Assembly: GCA_017436305.1 (NCBI GenBank)
Contig: JAFSDJ010000038.1
Span: 1 to 64,000, forward strand
Length of the DNA: 64,000 nt
Source of the DNA: Lachnospiraceae bacterium
Lineage (GTDB): Bacteria; Bacillota; Clostridia; Lachnospirales; Lachnospiraceae
Direction: 5' to 3'
In this document: piece by piece, positions 35,173-44,472 of the stretch
How the letters are laid out: each line of letters begins with the position of its first letter
Numbering within the stretch: the stretch's first letter is position 1
The notes under the pieces: model-generated
The model's input: the letters and a program-made list of their open reading frames with translations, nothing else
Told to the model about the DNA's origin: nothing
Database searches by the model: none
Made by a program: the position numbers and the translations under genes

Positions 35173-35502
35173 ATGGATATTACATCTTTATATAATGTAA
35201 GTTCCGGAGCAATTAAAGAAGCGGTACAGTCAGGAACTTTCTTAACAAACAATAAAACAGAGGGAACCGGCGAAAATAGCTTTGAAGGCTTTTTAAGCTC
35301 AGCAGTAGAAAATTTAAATACTACAAACAGTTATTTGTCCGATGCGGAAAATGAAGAAATTAAACTTGCGCTGGGAAAAACAGACAACACCCATGATTTG
35401 ACAATTGCTTTGCAGAAGGCGTCTACAGCATTGTCCTATACGGTGGCTGTACGTGACAAGCTTTTAGAGGCCTATAAGGAAATTATGCAGATACAAATTT
35501 AG
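35173..35502 (+). CDS. fliE: Hook-basal body protein FliE
   Basis: Links the MS ring to the rod and is the first rod substrate exported. The core (FEGFLSSAVENLNTTNSYLS, DLTIALQKASTALSYTVAVR, KLLEAYKEIMQIQI) is the FliE signature. 109 residues, standard. I use ATG 35173 with AGAGGA at 35161-35166; an in-frame TTG at 35152 precedes that site. fliF starts 26 bases downstream. Confidence 0.95.
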   Translation: MDITSLYNVSSGAIKEAVQSGTFLTNNKTEGTGENSFEGFLSSAVENLNTTNSYLSDAENEEIKLALGKTDNTHDLTIALQKASTALSYTVAVRDKLLEAYKEIMQIQI

Positions 35503-35528
35503 AGTAAGGTACTAAGGAGCAACTTGTT

Positions 35529-37136
35529 ATGTCGGACAAACTAAAAGGAATATTAGGAAAGATAGTAGAGTGGTGGAACAAATTTAGTCCAAAACAGAAA
35601 ACTGTAATTGTCTGCATTGCAGCAGGTGTGGTTTTAATGTTTTCTATTTTAGGATATGCGTTGTCCAGACCACAATATGTTGTTTTGGCAACTTGTGAAA
35701 GTCAGAAAGAAGCAGCGGAAATTGTTGACCTGTTAGAGGGAGACGGAATAAAATATCAGACTACTTCAGACGGTCTTCAGATCTCTGTTTTAGCAGAACA
35801 GCAATCTGACGCAGAACTTCTTTTGGGAGCAAACAACATTCCATCCGATACATATGATATTAATAATGTGGTAGATGGTGGATTTTCCACAACAGAATCA
35901 GATAAACAAAAACTTATGAAGGTTTATCTTGAAAAGAAAATGGAATCTACCCTTCAAAGAAATGAGGCAGTTAAGAATGCTTATGTAGAATTAACCATTC
36001 CGGAACAGGATGGAACATTAATTGCTACAGAAAAGGAATCTTATGCAGCTGTCACCTTAGAAATTGAAGGGGGAATGGAGCTGACAGATGATAACGTATC
36101 TGCTCTTGCCAGATATGTGGCAACCGCTCTTGGTAATACCAGTACAGACAATGTTACCATTATAGATACAGAAGGTAATCTGCTCTTTTCCGGTGAGGAT
36201 AACACAAGTCTTGTTGGCAATGCCAGTACACAGCTTGATGCCAAGTCCAGAGCAGAAGCAATAGTTAAGAACGAGGTGCGTTCTGTTCTTGTGGGAACGA
36301 CGCTGTATGATAATGTGGAAGTTACCAGCAACTTGAAACTGGACTTTTCCACAACGGAAGAAACCAACCATGATTATTCTGCGCCTGAAGGAGCAGAACA
36401 GGGACTGTTAAGTGAAGAAAGAGTTTACGAAACAGAAAATCAGGGTATTACCGGAGGAGAACCGGGAACGGGAAGCAATGACGAAGATGGTGGAAGCTAT
36501 GTAATTAGCGACTATGCTGATTCATCTTCTTCTACTTCGGAAAGAGAAAGCAAATATCTTCCTAATGAAAATATTAAAAAAACAACTAAGCCGGCAGGAG
36601 ATATTATTTACGATGAATCTTCCGTAGGTATTGCAGCTACAAAACTTCGGGTTTACAAAGAAGAAGAAGTGGAAAAGCAGGGACTTTTAGAGGGCATTAC
36701 ATGGGATGAATTTAAAGCGACCAATGCAGATGCCGTAAAATTAGAAGTTGATGATGAAATTTACACATTAGTAGCAAAGGCTACTGGTATTTCAGAGGAA
36801 AATATTCAGATTGTTGCCCAGGAAAAACCTGTTTTTATTGATAAAGAGGGACTTTCTGTAGGCGCATGGGATGTTGTTCAGATTGTTTTGATCATAGTTA
36901 TTCTTGCTTTACTTGCTTTTGTAGTATTACGAAGTATGAAAGGCACCAAGACAGGAGATGTGGAAGAGGAACTTTCTGTGGAGTCGTTGCTTCAGTCTAC
37001 ACCGGCAGTAGAGTTAGAAAATATTGAATTAGAAGAGAAATCGGAAACAAGAAAACTTATTGAAAAATTTGTGGACGAAAATCCGGAAGCTGTTGCCAAC
37101 TTGCTTAGAAACTGGCTTTCGGAGGAATGGGGGTAA
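35529..37136 (+). CDS. fliF: Flagellar MS-ring protein FliF
   Basis: Forms the MS ring in the cytoplasmic membrane that holds the export gate and the FliG switch. Two transmembrane segments lie near residues 27-47 and 443-465 (VVQIVLIIVILALLAFVVLR). The YscJ/FliF ring-building domains occupy the periplasmic side between them, with a Ser/Gly/Asp-rich loop near 310-350. The C-terminal FliG-binding tail ends in NLLRNWLSEEW. Length of 535 is normal for Clostridia. It is only 6 bases ahead of fliG. Confidence 0.96.
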   Translation: MSDKLKGILGKIVEWWNKFSPKQKTVIVCIAAGVVLMFSILGYALSRPQYVVLATCESQKEAAEIVDLLEGDGIKYQTTSDGLQISVLAEQQSDAELLLGANNIPSDTYDINNVVDGGFSTTESDKQKLMKVYLEKKMESTLQRNEAVKNAYVELTIPEQDGTLIATEKESYAAVTLEIEGGMELTDDNVSALARYVATALGNTSTDNVTIIDTEGNLLFSGEDNTSLVGNASTQLDAKSRAEAIVKNEVRSVLVGTTLYDNVEVTSNLKLDFSTTEETNHDYSAPEGAEQGLLSEERVYETENQGITGGEPGTGSNDEDGGSYVISDYADSSSSTSERESKYLPNENIKKTTKPAGDIIYDESSVGIAATKLRVYKEEEVEKQGLLEGITWDEFKATNADAVKLEVDDEIYTLVAKATGISEENIQIVAQEKPVFIDKEGLSVGAWDVVQIVLIIVILALLAFVVLRSMKGTKTGDVEEELSVESLLQSTPAVELENIELEEKSETRKLIEKFVDENPEAVANLLRNWLSEEWG

Positions 37137-37142
37137 ATACCG

Positions 37143-38159
37143 ATGGTTCGCGGAGGAGACACTAGCATTTCAGGAGTTCAAAAGGCTGCAATCTTGTTGA
37201 TTGCTCTTGGACCGGAAAAATCTTCCCTTATTTTTAAACACTTAAAAGAAGAAGAAATTGAAGAATTAACTTTAGAAATAGCCAATACAAGAAGTATTAC
37301 ACCACAGGTAAAAGACAGTGTTATTAATGAATTTTACGAAGTGTGTCTTGCGCAACAGTATATTGCTGAAGGTGGTATTGGTTATGCGAAAGAGCTTTTA
37401 GAGAAAGCTTTAGGTTCGGAAAAGGCAATCGAAGTAATCGGAAAGCTTACAGCTTCGCTGCAGGTTAAACCGTTTGAATTTATAAGAAAAGCAGATGCAA
37501 CACAGATTTTAAACTTTATACAGGAAGAACATCCACAGACAATTGCTCTTATTTTGTCGTATCTGCCATCAGGACAGGCGGCAAGTATTATTTCGGCTCT
37601 GCCACCGGACAGACAGGCAGATGTGGCAAAGCGTATGGCTCTTATGGACCGTACAAGTCCGGATGTAATCAAAGAAGTGGAAAAAGTGTTAGAGTCAAAG
37701 CTTGCTTCTATGGTAAATCAGGATTATACCATTATTGGTGGCGTAGATGCGGTAGTAGAAGTTTTAAATACGGTAGACAGAGGTACAGAAAAACATATTA
37801 TGGAAACTTTGGAAATCGAGGAACCGGAGTTGGCAGACGAAATCCGCAAGAAAATGTTTGTATTCGAGGATATTTTGTTGCTTGATGACAGAGCAATCCA
37901 GAGAGTACTTCGTGATGTGGATAACAATGACCTTGCAATTGCCCTTAAAGGTTCTAATGAAGAAGTTCAGACTGCAATCTTTAATAATATGTCTAAACGT
38001 CTTTCTGCAATGATTAAGGAGGATATGGAATTTATGGGTCCTGTTCGTATGAAGGATGTTGAAGAGGCACAGCAGAAGATTGTTAATATTATTAGAAAAT
38101 TAGAGGATTCAGCAGAAATTGTAATTTCCAGAGGCGGAGGTGACGAGATCGTTGTCTAG
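37143..38159 (+). CDS. fliG: Flagellar motor switch protein FliG
   Basis: Rotor protein that interacts with MotA and transmits torque. It has the three FliG domains: N-terminal (VQKAAILLIALGPEKSS), middle with EEHPQTIALILSYL (EHPQ motif), and C-terminal torque helix DDRAIQRVLRDVDNNDLAIAL with charged residues in place. 338 residues, standard. The last codons overlap the start of fliH, whose ribosome-binding site lies inside fliG. Confidence 0.97.
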   Translation: MVRGGDTSISGVQKAAILLIALGPEKSSLIFKHLKEEEIEELTLEIANTRSITPQVKDSVINEFYEVCLAQQYIAEGGIGYAKELLEKALGSEKAIEVIGKLTASLQVKPFEFIRKADATQILNFIQEEHPQTIALILSYLPSGQAASIISALPPDRQADVAKRMALMDRTSPDVIKEVEKVLESKLASMVNQDYTIIGGVDAVVEVLNTVDRGTEKHIMETLEIEEPELADEIRKKMFVFEDILLLDDRAIQRVLRDVDNNDLAIALKGSNEEVQTAIFNNMSKRLSAMIKEDMEFMGPVRMKDVEEAQQKIVNIIRKLEDSAEIVISRGGGDEIVV

Positions 38160-39030
38160 TCCAAGTTTATACAAAGCGGGCTTTATTACGTTTCAGTCGG
38201 AGGAAAAAAAAGTTATTGATTCTAACGACAAGTTTGCAAAACGATTACAGGAATTGCAAGAGGTTATAAAAGAAACACCAAAAGAGCTTGTTGCAAAAGG
38301 AATTTCCAAAGACCTGGAGCCTGCCAGTGTGGCAAGACTGTTAGATGAAGATATAGAAACAGAGGGAGAAGAGTTTGAAGAAGGATTATCGGCTCCTGAG
38401 GTTTCTATAGCGGAAGTTTATAATGGACCTTCTCCGGAGGAACTTATTCAGCAAGCGAAAGAGGAAGCGGAAGCAATTTTGGAGCAGGCAAAAGTTCAAG
38501 CAGAGGAAATGAGAAAACAGGCCGTGGTCCAAGGTGTGGAAGAGGGAAGGCAGGCTGGTTATGAAGAAGCTATGACCCAAGCTCAGGCAGAGATTTCTAA
38601 AAGAGAACAGGAACTTTTGGACAAGGAAGAACTTTTAGAAAAGACCTATCAGAATAAAATTTTAGAATTAGAACCGCAACTGGTAGATATACTGACAGGT
38701 ATTTATGAGCATATTTTTAAAGTAAATTTAAAAGATGAAAAGGGCATGATTGTTCATCTGTTAGAAGTAAGTATTAACAGAGTGGGAGCCGGCAGAGATT
38801 TTATTATTCATGTTTCCAGAGAGGATTATCCGGTAGTAAGTGCAAAAAAAGATGAAATACTTAAGTTTTGCGCCAGTGAAAATTCTACTATTGAAGTGAT
38901 TGAGGATATGACACTTTCTTCTTCGGAATGTATGATAGAAACAGAGGGGGGCATTTTTGACTGTAGTCTGGGCGTGCAGCTTGAAGAATTGTCAAAACAG
39001 TTAAGAATGCTGTCTTATGAAAGGAATTAA
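38152..39030 (+). CDS. fliH: Flagellar export regulator FliH
   Basis: Cytoplasmic stator protein that brings the FliI ATPase to the export gate. The middle part is a long acidic coiled coil (residues about 95-170: EELIQQAKEEAEAILEQAK and similar), and the C-terminal globular domain contains HLLEVSINRVGAGRDFIIHVS. I set the start at TTG 38152 because GGAGGTGA (38136-38143) is ideally placed 8 bases upstream; an in-frame GTG at 38140 lies within that site. The gene overlaps fliG by 8 bases, so translation is probably coupled. 292 residues. Confidence 0.88.
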   Translation: MSSPSLYKAGFITFQSEEKKVIDSNDKFAKRLQELQEVIKETPKELVAKGISKDLEPASVARLLDEDIETEGEEFEEGLSAPEVSIAEVYNGPSPEELIQQAKEEAEAILEQAKVQAEEMRKQAVVQGVEEGRQAGYEEAMTQAQAEISKREQELLDKEELLEKTYQNKILELEPQLVDILTGIYEHIFKVNLKDEKGMIVHLLEVSINRVGAGRDFIIHVSREDYPVVSAKKDEILKFCASENSTIEVIEDMTLSSSECMIETEGGIFDCSLGVQLEELSKQLRMLSYERN

Positions 39031-39039
39031 ATACAAAAT

Positions 39040-40353
39040 ATGGAAGGACTTCGAATTGACTATCAAAAATATGAAAAACTGAAACAGGAAATTTTTTTCA
39101 AAAGAATGGGAAAAGTTGTAAATGTAGTCGGTCTTACCATTGAATCAGCAGGTCCGGAAGCAAAGCTTGCGGACCTTTGTCGCATTTATTTAGATGGCAG
39201 GGAAGGTAAATATATCCTTGCTGAGGTAGTTGGTTTTAAAAATGGAAGAACTCTGCTTATGCCATATGAAGTAACAGATGGTATAGGTGGTGGGTGCATC
39301 GTAGAAAATCAAGGTTATCCGTTATCTGTTCCGGTAGGCGATAAGCTGCTTGGAAAAACATTAGATGGTCTCGGACGGCCTGTAGATGGAGAAGAACTTC
39401 ATCTGACTACTACTTATCCGGTAGAAGCGCCACCACCGGATCCTTTAGAGAGAGAAATCATTGATACTATTTTACCACTTGGGGTGAAAGCTGTAGATGG
39501 GCTCATTACTGTGGGAAAAGGTCAGAGAATTGGTATATTTGCAGGTTCAGGCGTTGGAAAGTCTACCCTCATGGGAATGTTTGCGAGAAATACGAAAGCA
39601 GATGTAAATGTTATTGCACTGATTGGCGAACGCGGTAGGGAGGTTCGTGAATTTATTGAGCGGGACTTAGGCGAAGAAGGTATGAAGCGCTCTGTTGTTG
39701 TAGTGGCTACGTCAGATAAACCTGCCCTTGAAAGAAATAAGGCTGCAAAAACAGCTACTGCAATTGCAGAATATTTTAGAAACCAGGGAAAAGATGTGCT
39801 TTTAATGATGGATTCATTGACCCGTTTTTCCATGGCACAAAGAGAGATTGGTCTTGCAAGTGGTGAACCGCCGGTAACAAGAGGGTATCCGCCGAGTGTT
39901 TATTCTGAAATGCCAAAGCTTTTAGAGCGTGCCGGCAGAGACGCCAAAGGTTCTATTACAGGACTTTACACAGTATTGGTTGATGGTGATGATTTTAATG
40001 AACCAATTACTGATACTGCCCGTAGTATATTAGACGGTCACATTATGTTAAACCGTAAATTGGCCCATAAAAATCATTATCCGGCCATTGATATTTTACA
40101 GAGTATTTCAAGATGTATGAGCCAGATTTGTGATAAAGAGCATAAACAGGCGGCTGGAAAATTGAAAAATGTACTGGCAACTTATAGTGAAGCCGAAGAT
40201 TTGATTAATATTGGTGCTTACAAAAAGGGAAGTAATCCATCTATTGACTTTGCAATAGAAAAAATTGACCAGGTAAACGAATATTTATTGCAACAAACAG
40301 ATGAAAAAATTCCTTTTGAAGAGGAAATTATCAGACTGGGAGAATTGTTTTGA
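39040..40353 (+). CDS. fliI: Flagellum-specific ATP synthase FliI
   Basis: Hexameric export ATPase related to the F1 beta subunit. The Walker A motif GSGVGKST lies at about residues 169-176, Walker B includes VLLMMDSLTRFSMAQREI, and ASGEPPVTRGYPPSVYSEMP is a family hallmark. At 437 residues it is a typical length. The ATG 39040 has an AAAGGA site some 14 bases upstream, a rather long spacing. It follows fliH closely and overlaps fliJ by 4 bases. Confidence 0.97.
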   Translation: MEGLRIDYQKYEKLKQEIFFKRMGKVVNVVGLTIESAGPEAKLADLCRIYLDGREGKYILAEVVGFKNGRTLLMPYEVTDGIGGGCIVENQGYPLSVPVGDKLLGKTLDGLGRPVDGEELHLTTTYPVEAPPPDPLEREIIDTILPLGVKAVDGLITVGKGQRIGIFAGSGVGKSTLMGMFARNTKADVNVIALIGERGREVREFIERDLGEEGMKRSVVVVATSDKPALERNKAAKTATAIAEYFRNQGKDVLLMMDSLTRFSMAQREIGLASGEPPVTRGYPPSVYSEMPKLLERAGRDAKGSITGLYTVLVDGDDFNEPITDTARSILDGHIMLNRKLAHKNHYPAIDILQSISRCMSQICDKEHKQAAGKLKNVLATYSEAEDLINIGAYKKGSNPSIDFAIEKIDQVNEYLLQQTDEKIPFEEEIIRLGELF

Positions 40354-40811
40354 GTGTTTTTAAGTATCGTATGCAGAATATTCTGAATATGAAAACGAAG
40401 CTTGAAGAGCAGGCGAAGATTGAATTTGCCACAGCCAACCGGAGAGTTTTAGAAGAACAGGAAAAACTTTCAATGTTACAAAATCGGAAAAAGGCTTTGG
40501 AAAAAAGAGCAAAAGAGCTTTTGAAAGCCCCTTCTTTAGATGTGCAGGAGATTATTTTAAACAGAAACGGTATTTTGAAGTCGCAAGAGGACATTAAAAG
40601 ACAGCAAAAAGTCCTTTCTAAGGCAGAAGAAGTCAGAGAAGAGAAGAGAAATAAATTCATGGAGGAAAGAACAGACAGAAAAACCCATGAAATCCTTAGA
40701 GAAAATGCATTTGAAGAGTTTATGCAGGAAGAAAAAGCTGCGGAAGGCAAAGAAATTGACCAGCTTACGAGTTACACGTATGGACAAAAACTCACAGAAA
40801 ATAATGAATAG
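40350..40811 (+). CDS. fliJ: Flagellar export chaperone FliJ
   Basis: Soluble coiled-coil protein that binds FliI and FlhA. It starts with MSVFKYRMQNILNMK and has two long Lys/Glu-rich antiparallel helices over nearly the whole length of 153 residues. Similarity at the sequence level is generic, but the start motif and position between fliI and the motE-like gene fit. TTG 40350 is the start and overlaps the fliI stop; GGGAGAA lies 6 bases upstream. Confidence 0.88.
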   Translation: MSVFKYRMQNILNMKTKLEEQAKIEFATANRRVLEEQEKLSMLQNRKKALEKRAKELLKAPSLDVQEIILNRNGILKSQEDIKRQQKVLSKAEEVREEKRNKFMEERTDRKTHEILRENAFEEFMQEEKAAEGKEIDQLTSYTYGQKLTENNE

Positions 40812-40820
40812 GTGACAAAC

Positions 40821-41702
40821 ATGGCAAACGAAATATTAGATCAGGATTTTTCCGGTATCATTGAGGAAGATAAAAAAAGACTGAAGGAAGAAAAGAAAAA
40901 ATTAAAAGAAGAACAAAAAAGACAGCGAAAAGAAGCAAAAGAAAAAGCAAAAGAAATTGCTATGCAGGAGGCTGCTTTAGAAGATGATTCCGAAGGAAGC
41001 ACGATTTCGGTTGTATTAGTGACTGCTGTTATTATTATTGTATGGCTTGGAATTTTATGTCTCTTAGTAAAGTTGGATGTGGGCGGATTTGGAAGCAATG
41101 TGCTTACTCCTATTTTAAAGGATGTACCGGTTATTAATAAAATATTGCCTGTTTCAGGAGAAACGGAAACAGAAGATGAAGGAGAATATGACGGATATAC
41201 AAGCTTAAAAGAGGCGGTAGAACGAATTAGGGTCTTGGAAATGGAGTTGACAAAAGCTCAGGAAGGAACCAGTGCTGATGCAGAAGAGGTTGCCGCTTTA
41301 AGAGCAGAAATTGAACGTTTAAAGACATTTGAAAGTAGTCAGGTGGAATTCCAACGTATTAAAACTGAATTTTATGAAGAAGTTGTTTATTCCGAAAAGG
41401 GTCCTGGTGCAGATGAATATAGAAAATTTTACGAAGAAATGGATCCAACTACAGCAGAGTATTTATACAAAGAAGTAGTTAAACAGCAGGAAGTTGACAG
41501 TCAGGTTCAGGATTATGCAAGAGCCTACTCTGAAATGAAGCCAAAGGAAGCGGCAGCTATTTTTGAAGAAATGACTGATAATTTAGAATTAGCCGCTAAA
41601 ATCTTAGCAACCATGGATGCGGAATCAAGAGGAAAGATTTTGGGTGTAATGGATGAAAAAATTGCCGCAAAATTAACTAAAATTATGGACCCTGAAAGCT
41701 AA
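40821..41702 (+). CDS. MotE/YlxF family flagellar protein with MgtE N-terminal-like domain
   Basis: A 293-residue bitopic protein found between fliJ and fliK in Firmicutes (YlxF in Bacillus). A Lys/Glu-rich cytoplasmic coil (residues 10-45) leads into a single transmembrane helix (about 57-80, SVVLVTAVIIIVWLGILCLL), an extracellular coiled coil, and a C-terminal MgtE_N-like domain of short helical repeats (MKPKEAAAIFEEMT, AAKILATMDAESRGKIL). Automated tools often label such proteins as magnesium transporters; the channel part of MgtE is absent here, so transport is not expected. The alphaproteobacterial relative MotE is a chaperone. ATG 40821 follows AGGTGA at 40809-40814. Confidence 0.8.
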   Translation: MANEILDQDFSGIIEEDKKRLKEEKKKLKEEQKRQRKEAKEKAKEIAMQEAALEDDSEGSTISVVLVTAVIIIVWLGILCLLVKLDVGGFGSNVLTPILKDVPVINKILPVSGETETEDEGEYDGYTSLKEAVERIRVLEMELTKAQEGTSADAEEVAALRAEIERLKTFESSQVEFQRIKTEFYEEVVYSEKGPGADEYRKFYEEMDPTTAEYLYKEVVKQQEVDSQVQDYARAYSEMKPKEAAAIFEEMTDNLELAAKILATMDAESRGKILGVMDEKIAAKLTKIMDPES

Positions 41703-41813
41703 GTTTTTGTATAAAAATGACGATAACTTTATTAGATAATTTTTGGAGTATTCCATGAATTATAAAGTGCTTATATTTGGCACAGAGTACACTAAAAAGA
41801 AAGGAGGAGCGAA

Positions 41814-43229
41814 ATGACAGGAGTATCAGGAGCGGATGCAACGGTGTTTTCAGTTAATCAGTCTGTTGTAAAGGCAAGAGGTAGCTATGGGAAAAACATG
41901 GGAGAAAGTTTTGCCGGAATAATGAGTGACAGTCAAAGTCAAATGGAAACATCTAAAGAGACACTGCCCGCAAAAGAATCAGAGAATGTGAAGCAGGTTG
42001 CAGAGAAATTTGCAAATGGTTCCAGAGATAAGATTTCACAGGAAAAGCAGGATGTGGAAGATAATACGAAGGGCCTAAGTGAAGAAACCAATGAACATGA
42101 GATGGACCATATTCAGGAAACAGCTAAGGAACTTGCAGAAAACATTGCAAAAACACTTGGAGTTTCAGAGGAAGAACTTCTTGAAGCTATGGAAAATATG
42201 GGTATATCTCTCATGGAACTTACAAATCCTGTGAATTTAGCGAAGCTTACAGCAGAAGTTGTGGCAGAAACAGATGTAATGACTCTCATAACAGATGAGA
42301 ATATGTTTAGTAGTGTAGAAGAGCTTTCCGGCCAGATTGCACAAACAGTGGAAGAACTGGCAAAGGAGCTTGGAGTGAATGTGGAAGAGCTGACAACAAA
42401 ATTAAATGAGGCAGTAGAAAATCTTTCATTTAAAGAACAGTTATCTTTTACAACAAATGAGGTACAGACTGAAGTTACACAGAGCGTAAATGAAGTTTTG
42501 TCAGATGTAGAAGTTTCGGAGAATATAAGTGAAACACCAAAAGAAACACAGACATACGGAAATAAAGAAGAGAGCAAAGAAACTGTTGTGTTAGATAAAG
42601 CTATGGTGAATGAACACTCAACAGACAAAGAGATTGGTGGAAAGCAAAGTGATCATAATGGAGCCAATCATCAGGCCGGCAATTCTTTTCAACAGACTGT
42701 GGTTACGGAAGATTTAACTACTGTTGCAAGAACAGAAACGCCGATTTTTACCTCTGATATTGATGTGGAAAGAATTCTTAATCAAATAGGAGAAAGAGTA
42801 AAAATTATTAACAAAGAAGAATTTTCTAGTATGGAAATGCAATTACATCCGGCGAGTCTAGGGAATTTGCAGTTACAAGTAAAGGCAAAAGAAGGAATTA
42901 TTACTGCACAGTTTACCACTGAAAATGAAGCTGTAAAGCAGGTTTTAGAAGCACAGGTAATACAGCTTAAGGAAAGATTGGAAGCTTCAGGAGTTAAGGT
43001 TGAGGCTGTTGAGGTTATGGTAGCAAGCCATGGTTTTGAACGAAACTTGGAAAAAGGCAGTAGTGGTGAACAAAACAATTACACTGCAAAGAAGGTTGCA
43101 AGAAGAAAAATCAACTTAAACATCATGGATGAAGAAGACCTGGAGTTAGAAAATGTCGAAAAGCAGGCAAGAGACATTCAGGTGGACATGATGAGACGAA
43201 ATGGAAACACATTAGATTATATGGCATAG
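41814..43229 (+). CDS. fliK: Flagellar hook-length control protein FliK
   Basis: Exported molecular ruler that sets hook length and switches the export specificity. The C-terminal Flg_hook domain is clear: MEMQLHPASLGNLQLQVKA and RLEASGVKVEAVEVMVASH at about residues 340-405. The N-terminal 330 residues are long, acidic and low in complexity, as usual for the ruler part. 471 residues. AAAGGAGGAG directly precedes ATG. A 111-base gap before it shows no clear promoter. flgD follows 15 bases later. Confidence 0.93.
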   Translation: MTGVSGADATVFSVNQSVVKARGSYGKNMGESFAGIMSDSQSQMETSKETLPAKESENVKQVAEKFANGSRDKISQEKQDVEDNTKGLSEETNEHEMDHIQETAKELAENIAKTLGVSEEELLEAMENMGISLMELTNPVNLAKLTAEVVAETDVMTLITDENMFSSVEELSGQIAQTVEELAKELGVNVEELTTKLNEAVENLSFKEQLSFTTNEVQTEVTQSVNEVLSDVEVSENISETPKETQTYGNKEESKETVVLDKAMVNEHSTDKEIGGKQSDHNGANHQAGNSFQQTVVTEDLTTVARTETPIFTSDIDVERILNQIGERVKIINKEEFSSMEMQLHPASLGNLQLQVKAKEGIITAQFTTENEAVKQVLEAQVIQLKERLEASGVKVEAVEVMVASHGFERNLEKGSSGEQNNYTAKKVARRKINLNIMDEEDLELENVEKQARDIQVDMMRRNGNTLDYMA

Positions 43230-43244
43230 GAAGGGAGGAATTAC

Positions 43245-43952
43245 ATGTCATCAACAGTAGCACCAGTAGTAGATGGTAAGCTTGATTTAGGAACAACTGC
43301 TACTGCAGAAACAAAGTCAAATGCTCTTGACAAAAATGCATTTTTGCAATTGTTAGTTGCTCAGATGAAATATCAGGATCCGTTGGAACCTACTTCCAAT
43401 ACGGAATATATTTCACAGCTGGCTACATTCTCCCAGTTAGAAGAGATGCAGAACTTAACTGCAAATAATGAATTGCAGAGAGCGTCTTCGTTAGTTGGAA
43501 AAGAAGTGACAGTTAAAATCACAAGTGAATCAGGAAATGTTACATATGATACCGGTAAAGTAAACTATGTTGTTTACGAAAACGGAAAGGCATTACTGGG
43601 CATTAATGGCGAGGAGTATTCGCTGGACGATGTAGATACCGTTGTGGATTCTGAGTATTTAGAGGCTTACAGTATGGCAAGCGCAGTTGTAACAGCTGTA
43701 TCAAAACTGCCAAGCGTAGCAAACTTAAGTATCAGCAATAAAGCGGCAGTATTATCCATCAAAGAAGTGTACGAATCTATGAATGAGTATCAGAAATCCT
43801 TCATTAGCAAGGAGGATCAGAAGCTTATTGAAGAGTACTTTGCCAAGATGGAAAAACTTATTAAGAATGCTGAGGCAAGCGAAGAAACAGAGGGAAGCAG
43901 TGACAGCACAAGTGGGGAAAGCGGTCAGAACAACACAGGCAGCGGGGAATAG
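43245..43952 (+). CDS. flgD: Hook cap/scaffold protein FlgD with unusual C-terminus
   Basis: Needed to assemble the hook. The conserved N-terminal part contains NAFLQLLVAQMKYQDPLEPT and FSQLEEMQNLTANNELQ, and a Tudor-like segment (SLVGKEVTVKITSESG) follows. After residue 150 the protein differs from the standard form: the expected FlgD Ig-like part is replaced by a short helical segment (SIKEVYESMNEYQKSFIS) and a Ser/Gly/Asp-rich tail ending in NNTGSGE. 235 residues. It is followed by the small flagellar operon gene TIGR02530, a normal order. Confidence 0.92.
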   Translation: MSSTVAPVVDGKLDLGTTATAETKSNALDKNAFLQLLVAQMKYQDPLEPTSNTEYISQLATFSQLEEMQNLTANNELQRASSLVGKEVTVKITSESGNVTYDTGKVNYVVYENGKALLGINGEEYSLDDVDTVVDSEYLEAYSMASAVVTAVSKLPSVANLSISNKAAVLSIKEVYESMNEYQKSFISKEDQKLIEEYFAKMEKLIKNAEASEETEGSSDSTSGESGQNNTGSGE

Positions 43953-43988
43953 GATATTCGCCTGATAACTCATGGAGGAGGAAAGAAG

Positions 43989-44393
43989 ATGAATGCTTTA
44001 TCCAATCAATTTCTTTCTATCCAGCAGGTACAAGACCAGTATCAAAGCCAGAAAATAAAGACGGGACAGCTGAAAAATACAAGTAGCACAAGTTTTTTAG
44101 ATATTTTAGCAGAAAAATCAGCAGCCCTATGCGAAAATGGAGAATTAAAGTTTTCCAAGCATGCAGCAAGTCGCCTTCAGAATCGCAACATTGATTTAAC
44201 GGACGGACAGCTGAAAAGATTGGCGGAAGGTACAAGCAAAGCCGGTGAGAAAGGAATTAAAGAATCTTTGGTTTTAGTAGATGATGTGGCGTTTATTGTA
44301 AATATTAAAAACAATACAGTTATCACTGCTATGACAAAAGATGAAACAGAACAAAACATTTTTACAAATATTGATGGTGCCGTAATTATGTAG
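43989..44393 (+). CDS. Flagellar operon protein, TIGR02530 family
   Basis: A 134-residue protein of the small family that always lies between flgD and flgE in Firmicutes fla operons. It contains KFSKHAASRLQNRNIDLTD and ESLVLVDDVAFIVNIKN, which I recognise as the family core. No transmembrane segment or signal. Molecular function is not known to me; the constant neighbourhood suggests a hook assembly role. GGAGGAAAG upstream of the ATG serves as ribosome-binding site. Confidence 0.85.
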   Translation: MNALSNQFLSIQQVQDQYQSQKIKTGQLKNTSSTSFLDILAEKSAALCENGELKFSKHAASRLQNRNIDLTDGQLKRLAEGTSKAGEKGIKESLVLVDDVAFIVNIKNNTVITAMTKDETEQNIFTNIDGAVIM

Positions 44394-44397
44394 CCGG

Positions 44398-44458
44398 ACC
44401 GATAAGGAGGCTTATGTCCCTGAATGACAGAAGGGACAATACGGCAGTGAAGAAATAG
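44398..44458 (+). other. Possible leader peptide, hairpin and sigma-28-like -10 before flgE
   Basis: An open frame of 14 codons runs from ATG 44414 to TAG 44456-44458 (MSLNDRRDNTAVKK), preceded by AAGGAGG at 44404-44410, although the spacing of 3 is short. Its stop is embedded in the AGGAGG (44457-44462) of flgE. GTCCCT (44416-44421) and AGGGAC (44432-44437) form a hairpin within it. ACCGATAA at 44398-44405 matches 7 of 8 bases of the sigma-28 -10 (GCCGATAA), but no good -35 is seen. Any of these may control hook production; none is proven. Confidence 0.3.
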
Positions 44459-44472
44459 GAGGTCATTTCATT

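Noticed and set aside
38140-38151. GTG 38140 as start of fliH, and similar GTG starts at 47292 (motB) and 48668 (fliM)
   Set aside because: In each case the GTG is part of the GGAGGTGA ribosome-binding site, and a second in-frame start lies at the proper distance downstream.
40821-41702. Magnesium transporter MgtE
   Set aside because: Only the MgtE_N-like domain is present; the channel part is missing and the gene sits in the fla operon like YlxF.
41777-41800. Sigma-54 promoter before fliK (TTGGCAC)
   Set aside because: The -24-like motif has no matching -12 element at the right distance, and the flagellar operon begins with a SigA-type promoter.
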